NCBI GenBank assembly: GCA_964493695.1
Contig: CAZBPG010000013.1
Span: 1 to 59,157, forward strand
DNA length: 59,157 nt
Reading direction: 5' to 3'
DNA from: Bog-950 sp964493695
GTDB taxonomy: Bacteria > Bacteroidota > Bacteroidia > Chitinophagales > LD1
The notes beneath the pieces are model-generated. The model saw only the letters and a list, made by a program, of their open reading frames with translations, had not been told where the DNA came from and searched no databases. A program made the translations under genes and the position numbers. Shown piece after piece: positions 43,469 through 51,907 of the stretch (positions are counted from its first letter, which is position 1; every line of letters begins with the position of its first letter).

Positions 43469-45442
43469 TTAAACAACTGGCAATCCTATACTTTTCAGAT
43501 AATCAAAAGTATCATCATAATATTCTGGGTTTCTTGTTGGGTCTTCACTGTCGCCATTGGGAACAACAATTACCATTCCTTGACGCGCTCTTGTAAGCAA
43601 TACTCGGTAGGCATTTTTCAAATACAATTGTCGTTCCTCTTTTTTGATGTTGTTCCACTTGCTGCCCACGAACGAAAAACATTTCCAACCATTTGGAGAG
43701 TACCGAAAATCTCCATCCCAAGTAACGCAACTCCAATCTAATTCAAGCCCTTGAACATGAAACTCTGTAGCTACATCTTCTAAATAGTAAGAAGAACGAA
43801 CATCTTCCCTCCCATCCAAAAACCAATGTATTGGGTCCATTGGACTTTTTACATCAATAGCATGTGGCTTGAGGCGCTGGGCTTGAGAAGAAACTACAAT
43901 GCCGTAGCGTTCGCTACCACGAGCTTTTTCCTTAAGCCACTGCTTGGCCTTTGATAAATCACGAGTAATTACAATTGGATATTTCTTTTTTATTTTCTCA
44001 AAATCTTTTCGCGCATCAACAACATTAAGGTCTAACAAATTTTTTATCAAAGAAGAAACATGTTCTGCTCGGAAAGAGCGCAACGAAACAGAAAGATGCA
44101 AATCATCTTTTTGAAAAACATCTTTTCGGTTTTGTAATTCTTGTAAAGCTCTGCCGGAAGCATATTCGCTATCATTTAGTTTTGAGGAAACATAAACATG
44201 CCATTTCGGAAACGAACGATTCAATGAATCAATCCACTCGCTGATTCCTGCTTCACCGGTATTTATCTCCTGTCCGCCACCAACTAAGCATACGACAACG
44301 GCCCAGTCTTTATGTCTATCTAAACAAGAGATCAAAAACTCGGGTTCTGATTGCGCAAAATTTGCTCTGCCCTTTTTGCGCTGCATAAAATTGGCCGTCT
44401 GTGTCAAGTTCCATGCTCGTTGCGCTTCATCAAAAATTGCAACATGGTCAAAGGGCGCTTTTTCATCCAACAAGTATTCATCGCGGTAGTGGTGCACATT
44501 TTGAATGAATAGTTTAACTTGACTCATCACCTCTCCCTTCTTCATTTTCTTTCCTCTCGCTTTTTCCCTTTTCACTTTATCGCGAGTTAAGGCTTCGCGA
44601 AGTATTGCAACCAACGGACCGTTGCCCGAAAGAAACACGCTGGTTAAACCATTTTCCTTTTCAAGATGTTTGGTAGCAACATCTAATCCTACTAGAGTTT
44701 TTCCCGCACCTGGCACACCGGTCACAAAACATATTGCCTTCTCATTTTTCTCTTTTGCCTTTTGAATTATTTCTGAAACTGCGCTGCTTGTATGGCTTAA
44801 GTTTTTTGCAGAAGCATCGCTTCTTGATATTTCGGCAACCGAGTGCTTATTATACAAAGCCATTGCTGCTTCAATAATTGTAGGTGTGGGAGAGTAACGA
44901 CCTTCGCTCCATTCAGAGGCATTAATTTTTTTGCCTTTCAAAAATTGAAGAACATTTTTAATGATGCCGTCTAAATCTTCTTCGTTTGTTTTTATTGGAA
45001 ATAGAACCTGGTCGTTATGTGGAGTAAGTTCAATGGTTGACAAAACACTTTTTGCCGAAGTCGCAACAAGCACCGGTGCTATTAAATGTTCATGGCTTGT
45101 TTCATGAAAGTTTTTTAAGTCAAGAGCATAATCCCAAACTTGTTCTAAGGCGCTCAATAAAAATTCCTTTTCGCCAACCTTAAATTCTAAAATGAAAATG
45201 ACGTGCTCAATGATTAACAGCACATCTATTCTTTTGCCCATTCTGGGAATGGCATATTCAAAAAAGATTTCTCCCTCGTAATTTTTTAGAACCTGTTTTA
45301 GAATTTTGATTTGAATAAGCCAAGCATCTTTTTGTGTTTGCTCTAAGGCAAATTCATTTCGTTCGGCAAGCGCACCTAATATTTCCTGTGAGGTGGATTT
45401 AATAAATTTTGAAATAGTAGCAGAATAGTAAAAGCGCTTCAT
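43469..45442 (-). CDS. Nuclease-helicase fusion (DUF2075-type ATPase with PD-(D/E)XK-like N-terminus)
   Basis: A 657-aa protein. The N-terminal domain carries Asp73 and Glu86-x-Lys88 (RIDVLLIIEHVIFILEFKVG), the pattern of a restriction-endonuclease fold. A DUF2075-type superfamily 1 ATPase follows: Walker A GVPGAGKT (242-249), Walker B IFDEAQ (about 332-337), and late helicase motifs LTRARQGMVIVVPNG. The combination is reminiscent of defence or repair enzymes. It stands alone with no methylase, and the AT-rich sequence with few ACCGGT sites suggests foreign origin. Function is inferred from domains only. Confidence 0.82.
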   Translation of the reverse strand: MKRFYYSATISKFIKSTSQEILGALAERNEFALEQTQKDAWLIQIKILKQVLKNYEGEIFFEYAIPRMGKRIDVLLIIEHVIFILEFKVGEKEFLLSALEQVWDYALDLKNFHETSHEHLIAPVLVATSAKSVLSTIELTPHNDQVLFPIKTNEEDLDGIIKNVLQFLKGKKINASEWSEGRYSPTPTIIEAAMALYNKHSVAEISRSDASAKNLSHTSSAVSEIIQKAKEKNEKAICFVTGVPGAGKTLVGLDVATKHLEKENGLTSVFLSGNGPLVAILREALTRDKVKREKARGKKMKKGEVMSQVKLFIQNVHHYRDEYLLDEKAPFDHVAIFDEAQRAWNLTQTANFMQRKKGRANFAQSEPEFLISCLDRHKDWAVVVCLVGGGQEINTGEAGISEWIDSLNRSFPKWHVYVSSKLNDSEYASGRALQELQNRKDVFQKDDLHLSVSLRSFRAEHVSSLIKNLLDLNVVDARKDFEKIKKKYPIVITRDLSKAKQWLKEKARGSERYGIVVSSQAQRLKPHAIDVKSPMDPIHWFLDGREDVRSSYYLEDVATEFHVQGLELDWSCVTWDGDFRYSPNGWKCFSFVGSKWNNIKKEERQLYLKNAYRVLLTRARQGMVIVVPNGDSEDPTRNPEYYDDTFDYLKSIGLPVV

Positions 45443-45679
45443 TACTCAATAATAATTCTAATTCGTAATCATTATTATCTCTTACCCTTAATGCGGCTCA
45501 TATTATAACTGCGCTGCTGTTTGGTGTGCACATCCATAGGTGCGCTAATTTAGTTTTGTTGTTGGGGGTTTTAAAACCAAAAACACCCCCAGTAAGTTAT
45601 TCTATTCCGTTAGTTTAACCAATGAGAAACATCAAGCCCCCGGTTGACGATTGTCATTTACCTGAACCGGCCACCGGTG

Positions 45680-45687
45680 TATATTTG
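45680..45687 (+). promoter_or_regulatory. -7 element TATATTTG of hsp20
   Basis: Exact TAnnTTTG, 28 nt before the ATG at 45715. It lies inside an upstream reading-frame extension, which rules out an earlier start. Confidence 0.75.
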
Positions 45688-45714
45688 CATCAACAAAAAA
45701 AAACAAAAAATACT

Positions 45715-46137
45715 ATGAGCAACTTAAGCAAATTCAGCGAGCGCAGCTTTATGAGCCCGTTTTTCAGCGATGTGTTTGACGACAGTTTCTTCAGCACAAG
45801 AAACCGGGAAACACTACCGGCAGCCAACATTGCCGAAACCGACAAAAGTTTTTCGATAGAACTGGCGGTGCCGGGTTATAAGAAAGAAGATTTTAAAGTA
45901 AAGGTGGATAAGGATATGCTTACCATTAGTGCCGAAACCAAAAGCGAAACCAGCGACAAGGGCAAGGAGTATACGCGCAAGGAGTATAACTACAGCAGTT
46001 TTGCGCGGTCGTTCCGCCTGCCCGATAATGTAAAAGACGATGCTATATCGGCTAAATACGATAATGGTATCCTTCAACTTAATTTACCAAAAAGCAACGT
46101 TCAGGTAACGGCTACCAAAGAAATTAAGGTAGCGTAA
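45715..46137 (+). CDS. Small heat-shock protein (Hsp20/alpha-crystallin)
   Basis: 140 aa from the ATG at 45715, chosen because the promoter lies upstream at 45680. The alpha-crystallin domain spans about 38-140, with AVPGYKKEDFKVKVDKDMLTISAE and the C-terminal GILQLNLPK that matches the family GxLxxxxPK block. ATP-independent holdase that keeps unfolded proteins soluble. Followed by an intrinsic terminator. Confidence 0.95.
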   Translation: MSNLSKFSERSFMSPFFSDVFDDSFFSTRNRETLPAANIAETDKSFSIELAVPGYKKEDFKVKVDKDMLTISAETKSETSDKGKEYTRKEYNYSSFARSFRLPDNVKDDAISAKYDNGILQLNLPKSNVQVTATKEIKVA

Positions 46138-46156
46138 AATTTGGGGTGTTTGTGGT

Positions 46157-46197
46157 GGGCCGTTTCTGTGGGTAGCAGGGCGGCCCTTTTTTATTTT
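46157..46197 (+). terminator. Terminator of hsp20
   Basis: GGGCCG (46157-46162) pairs with CGGCCC (46181-46186) around an 18-nt loop, then TTTTTTATTTTT. Confidence 0.75.
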
Positions 46198-46334
46198 TAA
46201 AATACGTAGCCACGGATTACACGAATTATCACGAAAGGGGAAATACTAATTAGTGTTCATTTGTGAAACCTGCCCTCCGGTGGCGGCTTAGTTGTCGGCT
46301 ATGGAATTATCCGAAATGCCCGAAGAGGCGCGGT

Positions 46335-47351
46335 TTAGTCTAATGTTACTTTCAGTATTTCGGTACCGCTGTTGGTGTTCAGCCAAAAGGTATTGCTGCC
46401 CACTGCGGCAATGCCTCTAATATCGGTGGCACCGGTAATGCGGTATGTTTTTTCTACTTCAAACGTGGTGGCATTCAACCGGTAAACTAGGGTTCTGCTG
46501 CAGATATATAACTTGCCGTTGGCAGCAGCCATATCATAAAGGTCGGGCTCGGGAACCCAGCGTCCGCTTACTATGGCATCGGTAGCAGGGTTATAGCCGA
46601 AGAGTGATTCTTCGTTGTTGGAGTAGCAGGCTAAAAAGCCGGAGTTAAGGTAAGCAATGCCGTATATCCATGCGCCCAAACTGGGGGTAGATACAAACGT
46701 CTGGTTACCGGTGGCATCCAGTTTATATACTTTATCGTGACCGTTGCTCGATACCCAGAAGTTAATGCCGTCAGACTCTACCGTGTTCAGCGAACTTACA
46801 GAGGTGGATATTTCGCCCACAATAGTATCGGTAACGGTGCTCACTTTGTAAATTTTACCGGGGTTGTATTCTACAAAAAGCAGGTTGGTGCCATCGAAAC
46901 CAATGCCGTGGCTGTTATCATCAAAAAGACCGGTAATACTGTAAGAGGACGTTACCGGTGTTACCCAGGTATCGGGCACCGCAGAAGTGGTGCGGGTGGC
47001 AGTGAGAAAAATTATTCCGTTATCGCCAACAACGGTAAGCACATCGCCAACTATTGTGTAGTTATAAATTTGCGCTGGATAATAGCTGTCTTCAAAAAAG
47101 CTGGCAATTATCTGGTCGGTACCCGGAGAAAAATTTTTTATCCCGTAACCTCTGAAGAGGGTCGGGGTTTCGGAGTAAATTATCATCGTTTTGTCGGTGT
47201 TGAGCCGGATGTATTTCAGGGTTTCCAACTGCGATTGTGTCACCTGCCATAAGCCATAAATAGCGAGTGTATCGGGAGTGGTTTCTTTTTTGCAGCCCGA
47301 GGAGAATACCACCACTAAAGCGAGCAGACCTATCCAAATTATTTTTTTCAT
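46335..47351 (-). CDS. Beta-propeller lipoprotein
   Basis: About 338 aa from the ATG at 47351 (a 17-residue extension is open but spoils the signal). Lipobox FSSGC (Cys20) followed by KKE. Residues about 130-338 show repeated four-strand blades with DGTNLLFVEYNPGKIYKVS, DGINFWVSSNGHDKVYKLD and similar phrases, so a beta-propeller is likely. The first ~110 residues look like a lipocalin-like domain. Periplasmic or surface-exposed; no ligand identified. Confidence 0.75.
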   Translation of the reverse strand: MKKIIWIGLLALVVVFSSGCKKETTPDTLAIYGLWQVTQSQLETLKYIRLNTDKTMIIYSETPTLFRGYGIKNFSPGTDQIIASFFEDSYYPAQIYNYTIVGDVLTVVGDNGIIFLTATRTTSAVPDTWVTPVTSSYSITGLFDDNSHGIGFDGTNLLFVEYNPGKIYKVSTVTDTIVGEISTSVSSLNTVESDGINFWVSSNGHDKVYKLDATGNQTFVSTPSLGAWIYGIAYLNSGFLACYSNNEESLFGYNPATDAIVSGRWVPEPDLYDMAAANGKLYICSRTLVYRLNATTFEVEKTYRITGATDIRGIAAVGSNTFWLNTNSGTEILKVTLD

Positions 47352-47461
47352 AGTTTTATTTTTGCCCGGCAAGTTTAGAAATTTGTACCATGTAATAAGC
47401 ATGCGCAGCCATGATGTTAGTCACCAATACGGCTGATTAAACCATTTATAGACAAAAACCA

Positions 47462-47469
47462 TATTTTTG
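47462..47469 (+). promoter_or_regulatory. -7 element TATTTTTG of ybeY
   Basis: Exact TAnnTTTG, 25 nt upstream of the ybeY ATG. Confidence 0.6.
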
Positions 47470-47494
47470 AACCGACTAAACACGTACTCACTCA

Positions 47495-48007
47495 ATGGGC
47501 GTTCGCTTTTATTGTGCCGATATAAAATTTTCACTGCGCAATCGCTCTGCGCTCAAAAAGTTTATAGAGAAACAAATTCGGAAAACTCCGAATTTCCAAA
47601 TTTCCAAATTTCCAAATTCCCGAATTAACCTGTCGTTTGTGTTTTGCAGCGATGAGTATTTGCTGAACATTAACCGGCAGTTTCTGAAGCACGATTATTA
47701 TACGGACATTATTACGTTTCCGCTAAATGAGACCAAAGAACACATAGAAGCAGAAATATATATAAGTGTAGAGAGGGTGAGGGAGAATGCACTCAAGTTT
47801 ACAGACAACGGACAACGGACAACGGCTGTTAAATCCAAAATCCAAAATCCAAAATCCAAAATGGAGCAGGATTTCCGTCAGGAACTGTTGCGGGTTATGT
47901 TTCACGGGGTGCTGCATTTGCTGGGTTATAAGGATAAAACAAGGGCTAATAAGCTGGAAATGAGGAAGATGGAAGAGGCGTGGCTGAAGCTGTTCGGTAA
48001 GCAGTAG
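47495..48007 (+). CDS. ybeY: Endoribonuclease YbeY with repeat-derived insert
   Basis: A 170-aa YbeY, the metal-dependent RNase used in 16S rRNA maturation and ribosome quality control. The metal motif is HGVLHLLGYKD near residue 132; the third ligand position is KDK, as in other Bacteroidota YbeY proteins I know. Two regions are built from tandem repeats: an octanucleotide (TTTCCAAA)x3 at 47593-47616 giving FQISKFPNS, and heptanucleotides at 47804-47860, (GACAACG)x3 and (ATCCAAA)x4, encoding TDNGQRTTAVKSKIQNPKSK. Both keep the frame and sit between conserved parts. Confidence 0.93.
   Translation: MGVRFYCADIKFSLRNRSALKKFIEKQIRKTPNFQISKFPNSRINLSFVFCSDEYLLNINRQFLKHDYYTDIITFPLNETKEHIEAEIYISVERVRENALKFTDNGQRTTAVKSKIQNPKSKMEQDFRQELLRVMFHGVLHLLGYKDKTRANKLEMRKMEEAWLKLFGKQ
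47593..47616 (+). repeat. Octanucleotide tandem repeat (TTTCCAAA)x3 in ybeY
   Basis: Three perfect 8-nt copies (24 nt, in frame). Confidence 0.9.
47804..47860 (+). repeat. Heptanucleotide tandem repeats in ybeY
   Basis: (GACAACG)x3 at 47804-47824 and (ATCCAAA)x4 at 47833-47860. The second unit recurs at 57303-57330 inside the flavoprotein gene. Confidence 0.93.
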
Positions 48008-48086
48008 CAGTAGCAGTGGGCAGAAAAGGCAAAAGGCAAAGCCCAGAAGGCAAAAAAGTAAGAGCAAAAAACACAAAAGGCGAAAA

Positions 48087-48102
48087 TGTTCCATGTGGAA
48101 CA
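48087..48102. promoter_or_regulatory. parS-like site 1
   Basis: TGTTCCATGTGGAACA is one base from a perfect 16-bp palindrome of the parS type (consensus TGTTNCACGTGNAACA). It lies 83 nt before mnmG, a gene commonly near the replication origin. Confidence 0.7.
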
Positions 48103-48134
48103 ATCCGACTGCTACTGCCACTGCCACTGATTTC

Positions 48135-48150
48135 TGTTCCACGTGGCACA
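48135..48150. promoter_or_regulatory. parS-like site 2
   Basis: TGTTCCACGTGGCACA has the canonical CACGTG core and one off-consensus base in the right arm. Two sites 48 nt apart strengthen the call. Confidence 0.7.
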
Positions 48151-48172
48151 ATTGGCGTTCCATTCAAAATGA

Positions 48173-48180
48173 TATTTTTG
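48173..48180 (+). promoter_or_regulatory. -7 element TATTTTTG of mnmG
   Basis: Exact TAnnTTTG only 4 nt before the ATG at 48185; transcription would begin at or next to the start codon, so a leaderless message is possible. Confidence 0.55.
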
Positions 48181-48184
48181 CGCG

Positions 48185-50083
48185 ATGTTCAAAGAGTATG
48201 ATGTTATAGTGGTAGGGGCCGGTCATGCGGGTTGCGAGGCGGCAGCCGCAGCAGCCAATATGGGCAGCAATGTGCTGCTGGTAACTATGAACATGCAGAC
48301 CATAGCCCAAATGAGCTGCAACCCCGCCATGGGCGGCATAGCCAAAGGACAGATAGTGCGGGAGATTGATGCCCTCGGAGGTTACTCGGGAATTGTGAGC
48401 GATAAGAGCATGGTGCAGTTCAGGATGTTAAACCGCAGCAAGGGTCCGGCTATGTGGAGCCCGCGCACCCAGAACGACCGGATGATGTTTGCAAGTGTGT
48501 GGAGAAGCATGTTGGAAGAGACCAAAAATGTGGATTTCTGGCAGGAAATGGTTGGCGGGCTGTTAGCAAAGGGCGGAAAGGTGTGCGGAATACGCACTTC
48601 GATGGGGATAGAGATACCGGCAAAAGCGGTGGTTTTGACCAACGGGACCTTCCTGAACGGGTTGATACACATAGGGGAGAAGAACTTTGGAGGAGGCAGG
48701 GCAGGAGAGAAGGCAGCTCACGGTATAACCGAGCAGTTGGTAGAACTGGGGTTTGAATCGGGTAGAATGAAGACGGGAACTCCTCCGCGCTTAGACGGCA
48801 GAAGCCTTGATTACTCGAAGATGGAGGAGCAGTTCGGGGATGAAGAGGTGAGCGGGTTTTCCTTCAAGAAGGGAATGAATCCGTTTGAGAGACCCTTCGA
48901 CTCCGCTCAGGGTGACATGCCGCGGAAGCAACTGAGTTGCCATATAACTTATACCAATCAGAAGGTGCATGATTTGCTGAGGATGGGGTTTGATAAAAGC
49001 CCGATGTTCAGCGGGAGAATAAAAGGTTTGGGGCCGCGTTATTGTCCCTCGGTGGAAGATAAGATTGACCGCTTTGCGGATAAAGAAAGGCATCAGTTGT
49101 TTGTAGAGCCCGAGGGCTGGAACACAGTGGAGATTTACGTGAACGGATTCTCTACCTCGCTGCCCGAGGATGTTCAATACAAGGCTTTACGCGAAGTGCC
49201 GGGCTTTGAGAACATGAAGATGTTCCGCCCCGGGTATGCCATAGAGTATGATTACTTTCCGCCTACCCAGTTGGGCTTGTCGCTCGAAACAAAACTGGTG
49301 AAGGGCCTGTTCTTTGCCGGGCAGATAAACGGCACTACGGGATATGAGGAAGCGGCCTGTCAGGGTTTAATGGCGGGTATCAATGCCCACCGCTCGGCCA
49401 AAGATGAAGAGGCGCTTGTTTTAAAGCGATCTGAGGCCTATATAGGGGTGCTGATAGATGATTTAATTACCAAGGGCACGGAGGAGCCGTATCGCATGTT
49501 TACGAGCCGTGCCGAGTATCGTATTCTGCTGAGGCAGGACAATGCCGACCTTCGCCTGACCGAACTGGGTTACAGCATAGGGCTGGCCGATAGCGACCGC
49601 TACGAAAGGGTGAAAGAAAAGAAGCAGGCGCTGAAAGAAATAAGAGCCTTCTTTACCGAGACGGGAGTGGAGCCAAATGAAGTAAACGCTGCTCTTGAAG
49701 AGGCAAGCACTGCCCCTCTGAACCAAAAAATAAAGCTGGACAAGGTGCTGATGCGCCCGCAGATAAGTATGGAGATATTGCGCAAGGTAAAGGCGGTGGA
49801 TGAGTTCCTGAGCAAATACGATAAAGACTTTATTGAGTCGGCTGAAATTGTAATGAAATACGATGCCTACATTGAGAAGGAGATGGAACTGGTGCAGAAG
49901 ATGGGCAAGCTGGAGGATATAAAGCTGCAGGCTGATTATGATTACAGCAAGCTGAAATCGCTGAGCATAGAAGCGCGGCAAAAGCTATCGAAAATTAAAC
50001 CTACTTCCTTAGGTCAGGCAAGCCGTATCAGCGGGGTTTCTCCGGCCGATGTATCGGTGCTGCTGGTGCATATGGGAAGGTAA
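48185..50083 (+). CDS. mnmG: tRNA uridine-5-carboxymethylaminomethyl modification enzyme MnmG with a repeat-derived insert
   Basis: A 632-aa MnmG (GidA). FAD-binding GAGHAGCEAA is at residues 10-19, with the family block CNPAMGGIAKG near 40-50 and the C-terminal tRNA-binding helical domain. With MnmE it modifies the wobble uridine of several tRNAs. Residues about 237-245 (RPFDSAQGDM) are encoded by the dispersed palindrome CCCTTCGACTCCGCTCAGGG (48893-48912) inserted in frame just before the conserved QLSCHITYTN block. Two parS-like sites lie upstream. Confidence 0.97.
   Translation: MFKEYDVIVVGAGHAGCEAAAAAANMGSNVLLVTMNMQTIAQMSCNPAMGGIAKGQIVREIDALGGYSGIVSDKSMVQFRMLNRSKGPAMWSPRTQNDRMMFASVWRSMLEETKNVDFWQEMVGGLLAKGGKVCGIRTSMGIEIPAKAVVLTNGTFLNGLIHIGEKNFGGGRAGEKAAHGITEQLVELGFESGRMKTGTPPRLDGRSLDYSKMEEQFGDEEVSGFSFKKGMNPFERPFDSAQGDMPRKQLSCHITYTNQKVHDLLRMGFDKSPMFSGRIKGLGPRYCPSVEDKIDRFADKERHQLFVEPEGWNTVEIYVNGFSTSLPEDVQYKALREVPGFENMKMFRPGYAIEYDYFPPTQLGLSLETKLVKGLFFAGQINGTTGYEEAACQGLMAGINAHRSAKDEEALVLKRSEAYIGVLIDDLITKGTEEPYRMFTSRAEYRILLRQDNADLRLTELGYSIGLADSDRYERVKEKKQALKEIRAFFTETGVEPNEVNAALEEASTAPLNQKIKLDKVLMRPQISMEILRKVKAVDEFLSKYDKDFIESAEIVMKYDAYIEKEMELVQKMGKLEDIKLQADYDYSKLKSLSIEARQKLSKIKPTSLGQASRISGVSPADVSVLLVHMGR
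48893..48917 (+). repeat. CCCTTCGACTCCGCTCAGGG dispersed repeat inside mnmG
   Basis: A palindromic repeat of a type spread through many environmental Bacteroidota genomes. Here it is translated. The right contig end (59144-59157) has a related TGTCATGCTGAATG sequence. Confidence 0.75.
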
Positions 50084-50086
50084 TCT

Positions 50087-51772
50087 ATGAATTGCGGAAT
50101 GCGGATTTTAGAATGCGGATTGAAATACAAGATAGCTCTTAGATGGGTTGTGTTGTTGTTGGCAACGGTTGTTCAGTTTGGCTGTGCCAACGAAAGCGTA
50201 CCGCAGGGAGGGGCGCAGGATAAGGAGCCGCCAAAGGTGAAGAAGGTGACGCCTGCTGATAAGACGCTGCACTTTAAGGGCGTTAAAATTGAGATAAAAT
50301 TCAATGAGTTTCTGAAGCAAGGCGGTTTTGCGCAAACCCTGGTGTCGCCTCCGCTCGAAAAGCGCCCTGACTTTAAGGTAGAAGGCAGAACACTGACCAT
50401 AAAACTGAAAAGTCAGCTCCGCGACAGCACCACTTACACCATCAATTTCGGGGATGACATACAGGATTTGAATGAAGGCAACATCCTGCCCAACTTTACT
50501 TACGTTTTCTCGACCGGCAGCTATATAGATTCACAGAAAATAAGCGGAACGGTGATGCTGGCGAAAGATAATACGCCCGCAGACGGAATTGTAGTGTCGC
50601 TTTATCCGAAAGATTCGGTGGACGGTATCTTAAAATCGAAGCCGTTTTACTTTGCCAAAACAGATAAGGGCGGACAATTCAAAATTGAAAACATTAAAGC
50701 GGGAAAGTATCACATCTACGGACTGAAAGACCAGAACTACAACTACCTTTACGACCAGCCGAATGAGTTAATCGCATTTTCGGACACAGTTATTAACCTC
50801 AGCGATTCGATTCCGGCAAATGTTAAAATATTTCTGTTCGATGAGAACAAAAGAAAGCTGCGTTTGGACGAAGTGCGGTCTGTGGCACCCGGTCAACTGC
50901 AAATCAACTACAGCAAGCCCATTAAGACCTTTAAACTGGACTGGAAGGGCTATTCCACGGAGGACTTTGCCTACATATACTCCACCAATGACACTATAAC
51001 TTACTGGTTTTCAAATTACTATATAGAAAAAGATACATTTTATCTGACAGCCAACGATACCCTTTCAGACACCGTGAGGTTGGCTTTGAAAGCGATTAAA
51101 AAAGATTCGCTTTTTGCAGGGAACAAATACGCCTTAACGGTTGCAAATCAATCGAATAAAACGAAGCTTGACACCAGCAGTAAGGCTTTACAAGAGCTGA
51201 ATAAACCGGTTAAAATAATTTTCTCCCGGCCAATCACCGGAATAAACGAAAGTAAACGCCTTCGGATAAGTGCCGAACCGGACACCAATTTCACGGAACC
51301 GAAATTTGCAGTGGACGAAAAGACAAAAATGTTTTTGCTGGTTGATTTTGAGAAAAAGGAAAATACGAAATACGTTCTCGAAATTCCAGATTCAACGGTG
51401 AGGGATATTTTCGGGATGTGGAACACGAAAATAATTCACCGGTTCAACACCAATAACAAAGCCTCTTACGGCAACCTGCATATCAAGCTAAGCACAGAGC
51501 ATCCGGAGAATTATTATGTGATTAAGCTATTGAACTCCTCGAATGAAACGGTGAAAGAATTTTTCTTCACCGGTAACGGTGAAAGAAAAGTTTCGGTAGA
51601 TAATATACTGGCGGGCACTTACAAGTTTGTGGTGATTGATGACACGAATAAAAACGGAGTGTGGGACACCGGTGATTTCAAAAACAAAATTCAGCCCGAG
51701 AAGACCTATCCTTACAAAGATACTTATCAATTGAAAGGAGGCTGGGATTTAGATGTAGAAGTAAAGTTCTGA
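50087..51772 (+). CDS. Ig-like-domain lipoprotein
   Basis: A 561-aa lipoprotein with lipobox VQFGC (Cys33). It begins with a bacterial Ig-like domain (PPKVKKVTPADKTLHFKGVKIEIKFNEFLKQG, typical of Big_5/SbsA-like), then a CarboxypepD-regulatory-like domain (about 150-235; KTDKGGQFKIENIKAGKYHIYGLKDQNYNY) and further beta domains. Common but unnamed in Bacteroidota, often near mnmG. The first ~15 codons come from a repeated GAATGCGGATT-type sequence, so the annotated N-terminus might be longer than the functional one. It starts 3 nt after mnmG. Confidence 0.85.
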   Translation: MNCGMRILECGLKYKIALRWVVLLLATVVQFGCANESVPQGGAQDKEPPKVKKVTPADKTLHFKGVKIEIKFNEFLKQGGFAQTLVSPPLEKRPDFKVEGRTLTIKLKSQLRDSTTYTINFGDDIQDLNEGNILPNFTYVFSTGSYIDSQKISGTVMLAKDNTPADGIVVSLYPKDSVDGILKSKPFYFAKTDKGGQFKIENIKAGKYHIYGLKDQNYNYLYDQPNELIAFSDTVINLSDSIPANVKIFLFDENKRKLRLDEVRSVAPGQLQINYSKPIKTFKLDWKGYSTEDFAYIYSTNDTITYWFSNYYIEKDTFYLTANDTLSDTVRLALKAIKKDSLFAGNKYALTVANQSNKTKLDTSSKALQELNKPVKIIFSRPITGINESKRLRISAEPDTNFTEPKFAVDEKTKMFLLVDFEKKENTKYVLEIPDSTVRDIFGMWNTKIIHRFNTNNKASYGNLHIKLSTEHPENYYVIKLLNSSNETVKEFFFTGNGERKVSVDNILAGTYKFVVIDDTNKNGVWDTGDFKNKIQPEKTYPYKDTYQLKGGWDLDVEVKF

Positions 51773-51801
51773 CCCCTAAATCCCCTAAAGGGGACTTTGA
51801 A
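51772..51801. repeat. C-rich palindrome, intergenic copy 1
   Basis: ACCCCTAAATCCCCTAAAGGGG, directly at the stop of the Ig-like gene. Same family as in mfd (23139-23170). Confidence 0.8.
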
Positions 51802-51882
51802 GTACTCTTGCAAATCGTTGCTTTGTATTCCTGTTTACCATGTTACTTTCGCGAGAACAATTTCATCAACAAAAACTTATTA

Positions 51883-51906
51883 ATCCCCTTTAGGGGATTC
51901 AGGGGT
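51883..51906. repeat. C-rich palindrome, intergenic copy 2, at a start codon
   Basis: ATCCCCTTTAGGGGATTCAG plus GGGT, opposite orientation to copy 1 and ending 2 nt before the ATG at 51908. The two copies bracket the 135-nt intergenic space. Confidence 0.8.
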
Positions 51907-51907
51907 T

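Noticed and set aside
45622..45714. N-terminal extension of Hsp20
   Set aside because: The promoter TATATTTG lies within it and the family starts at MSNLSKF.
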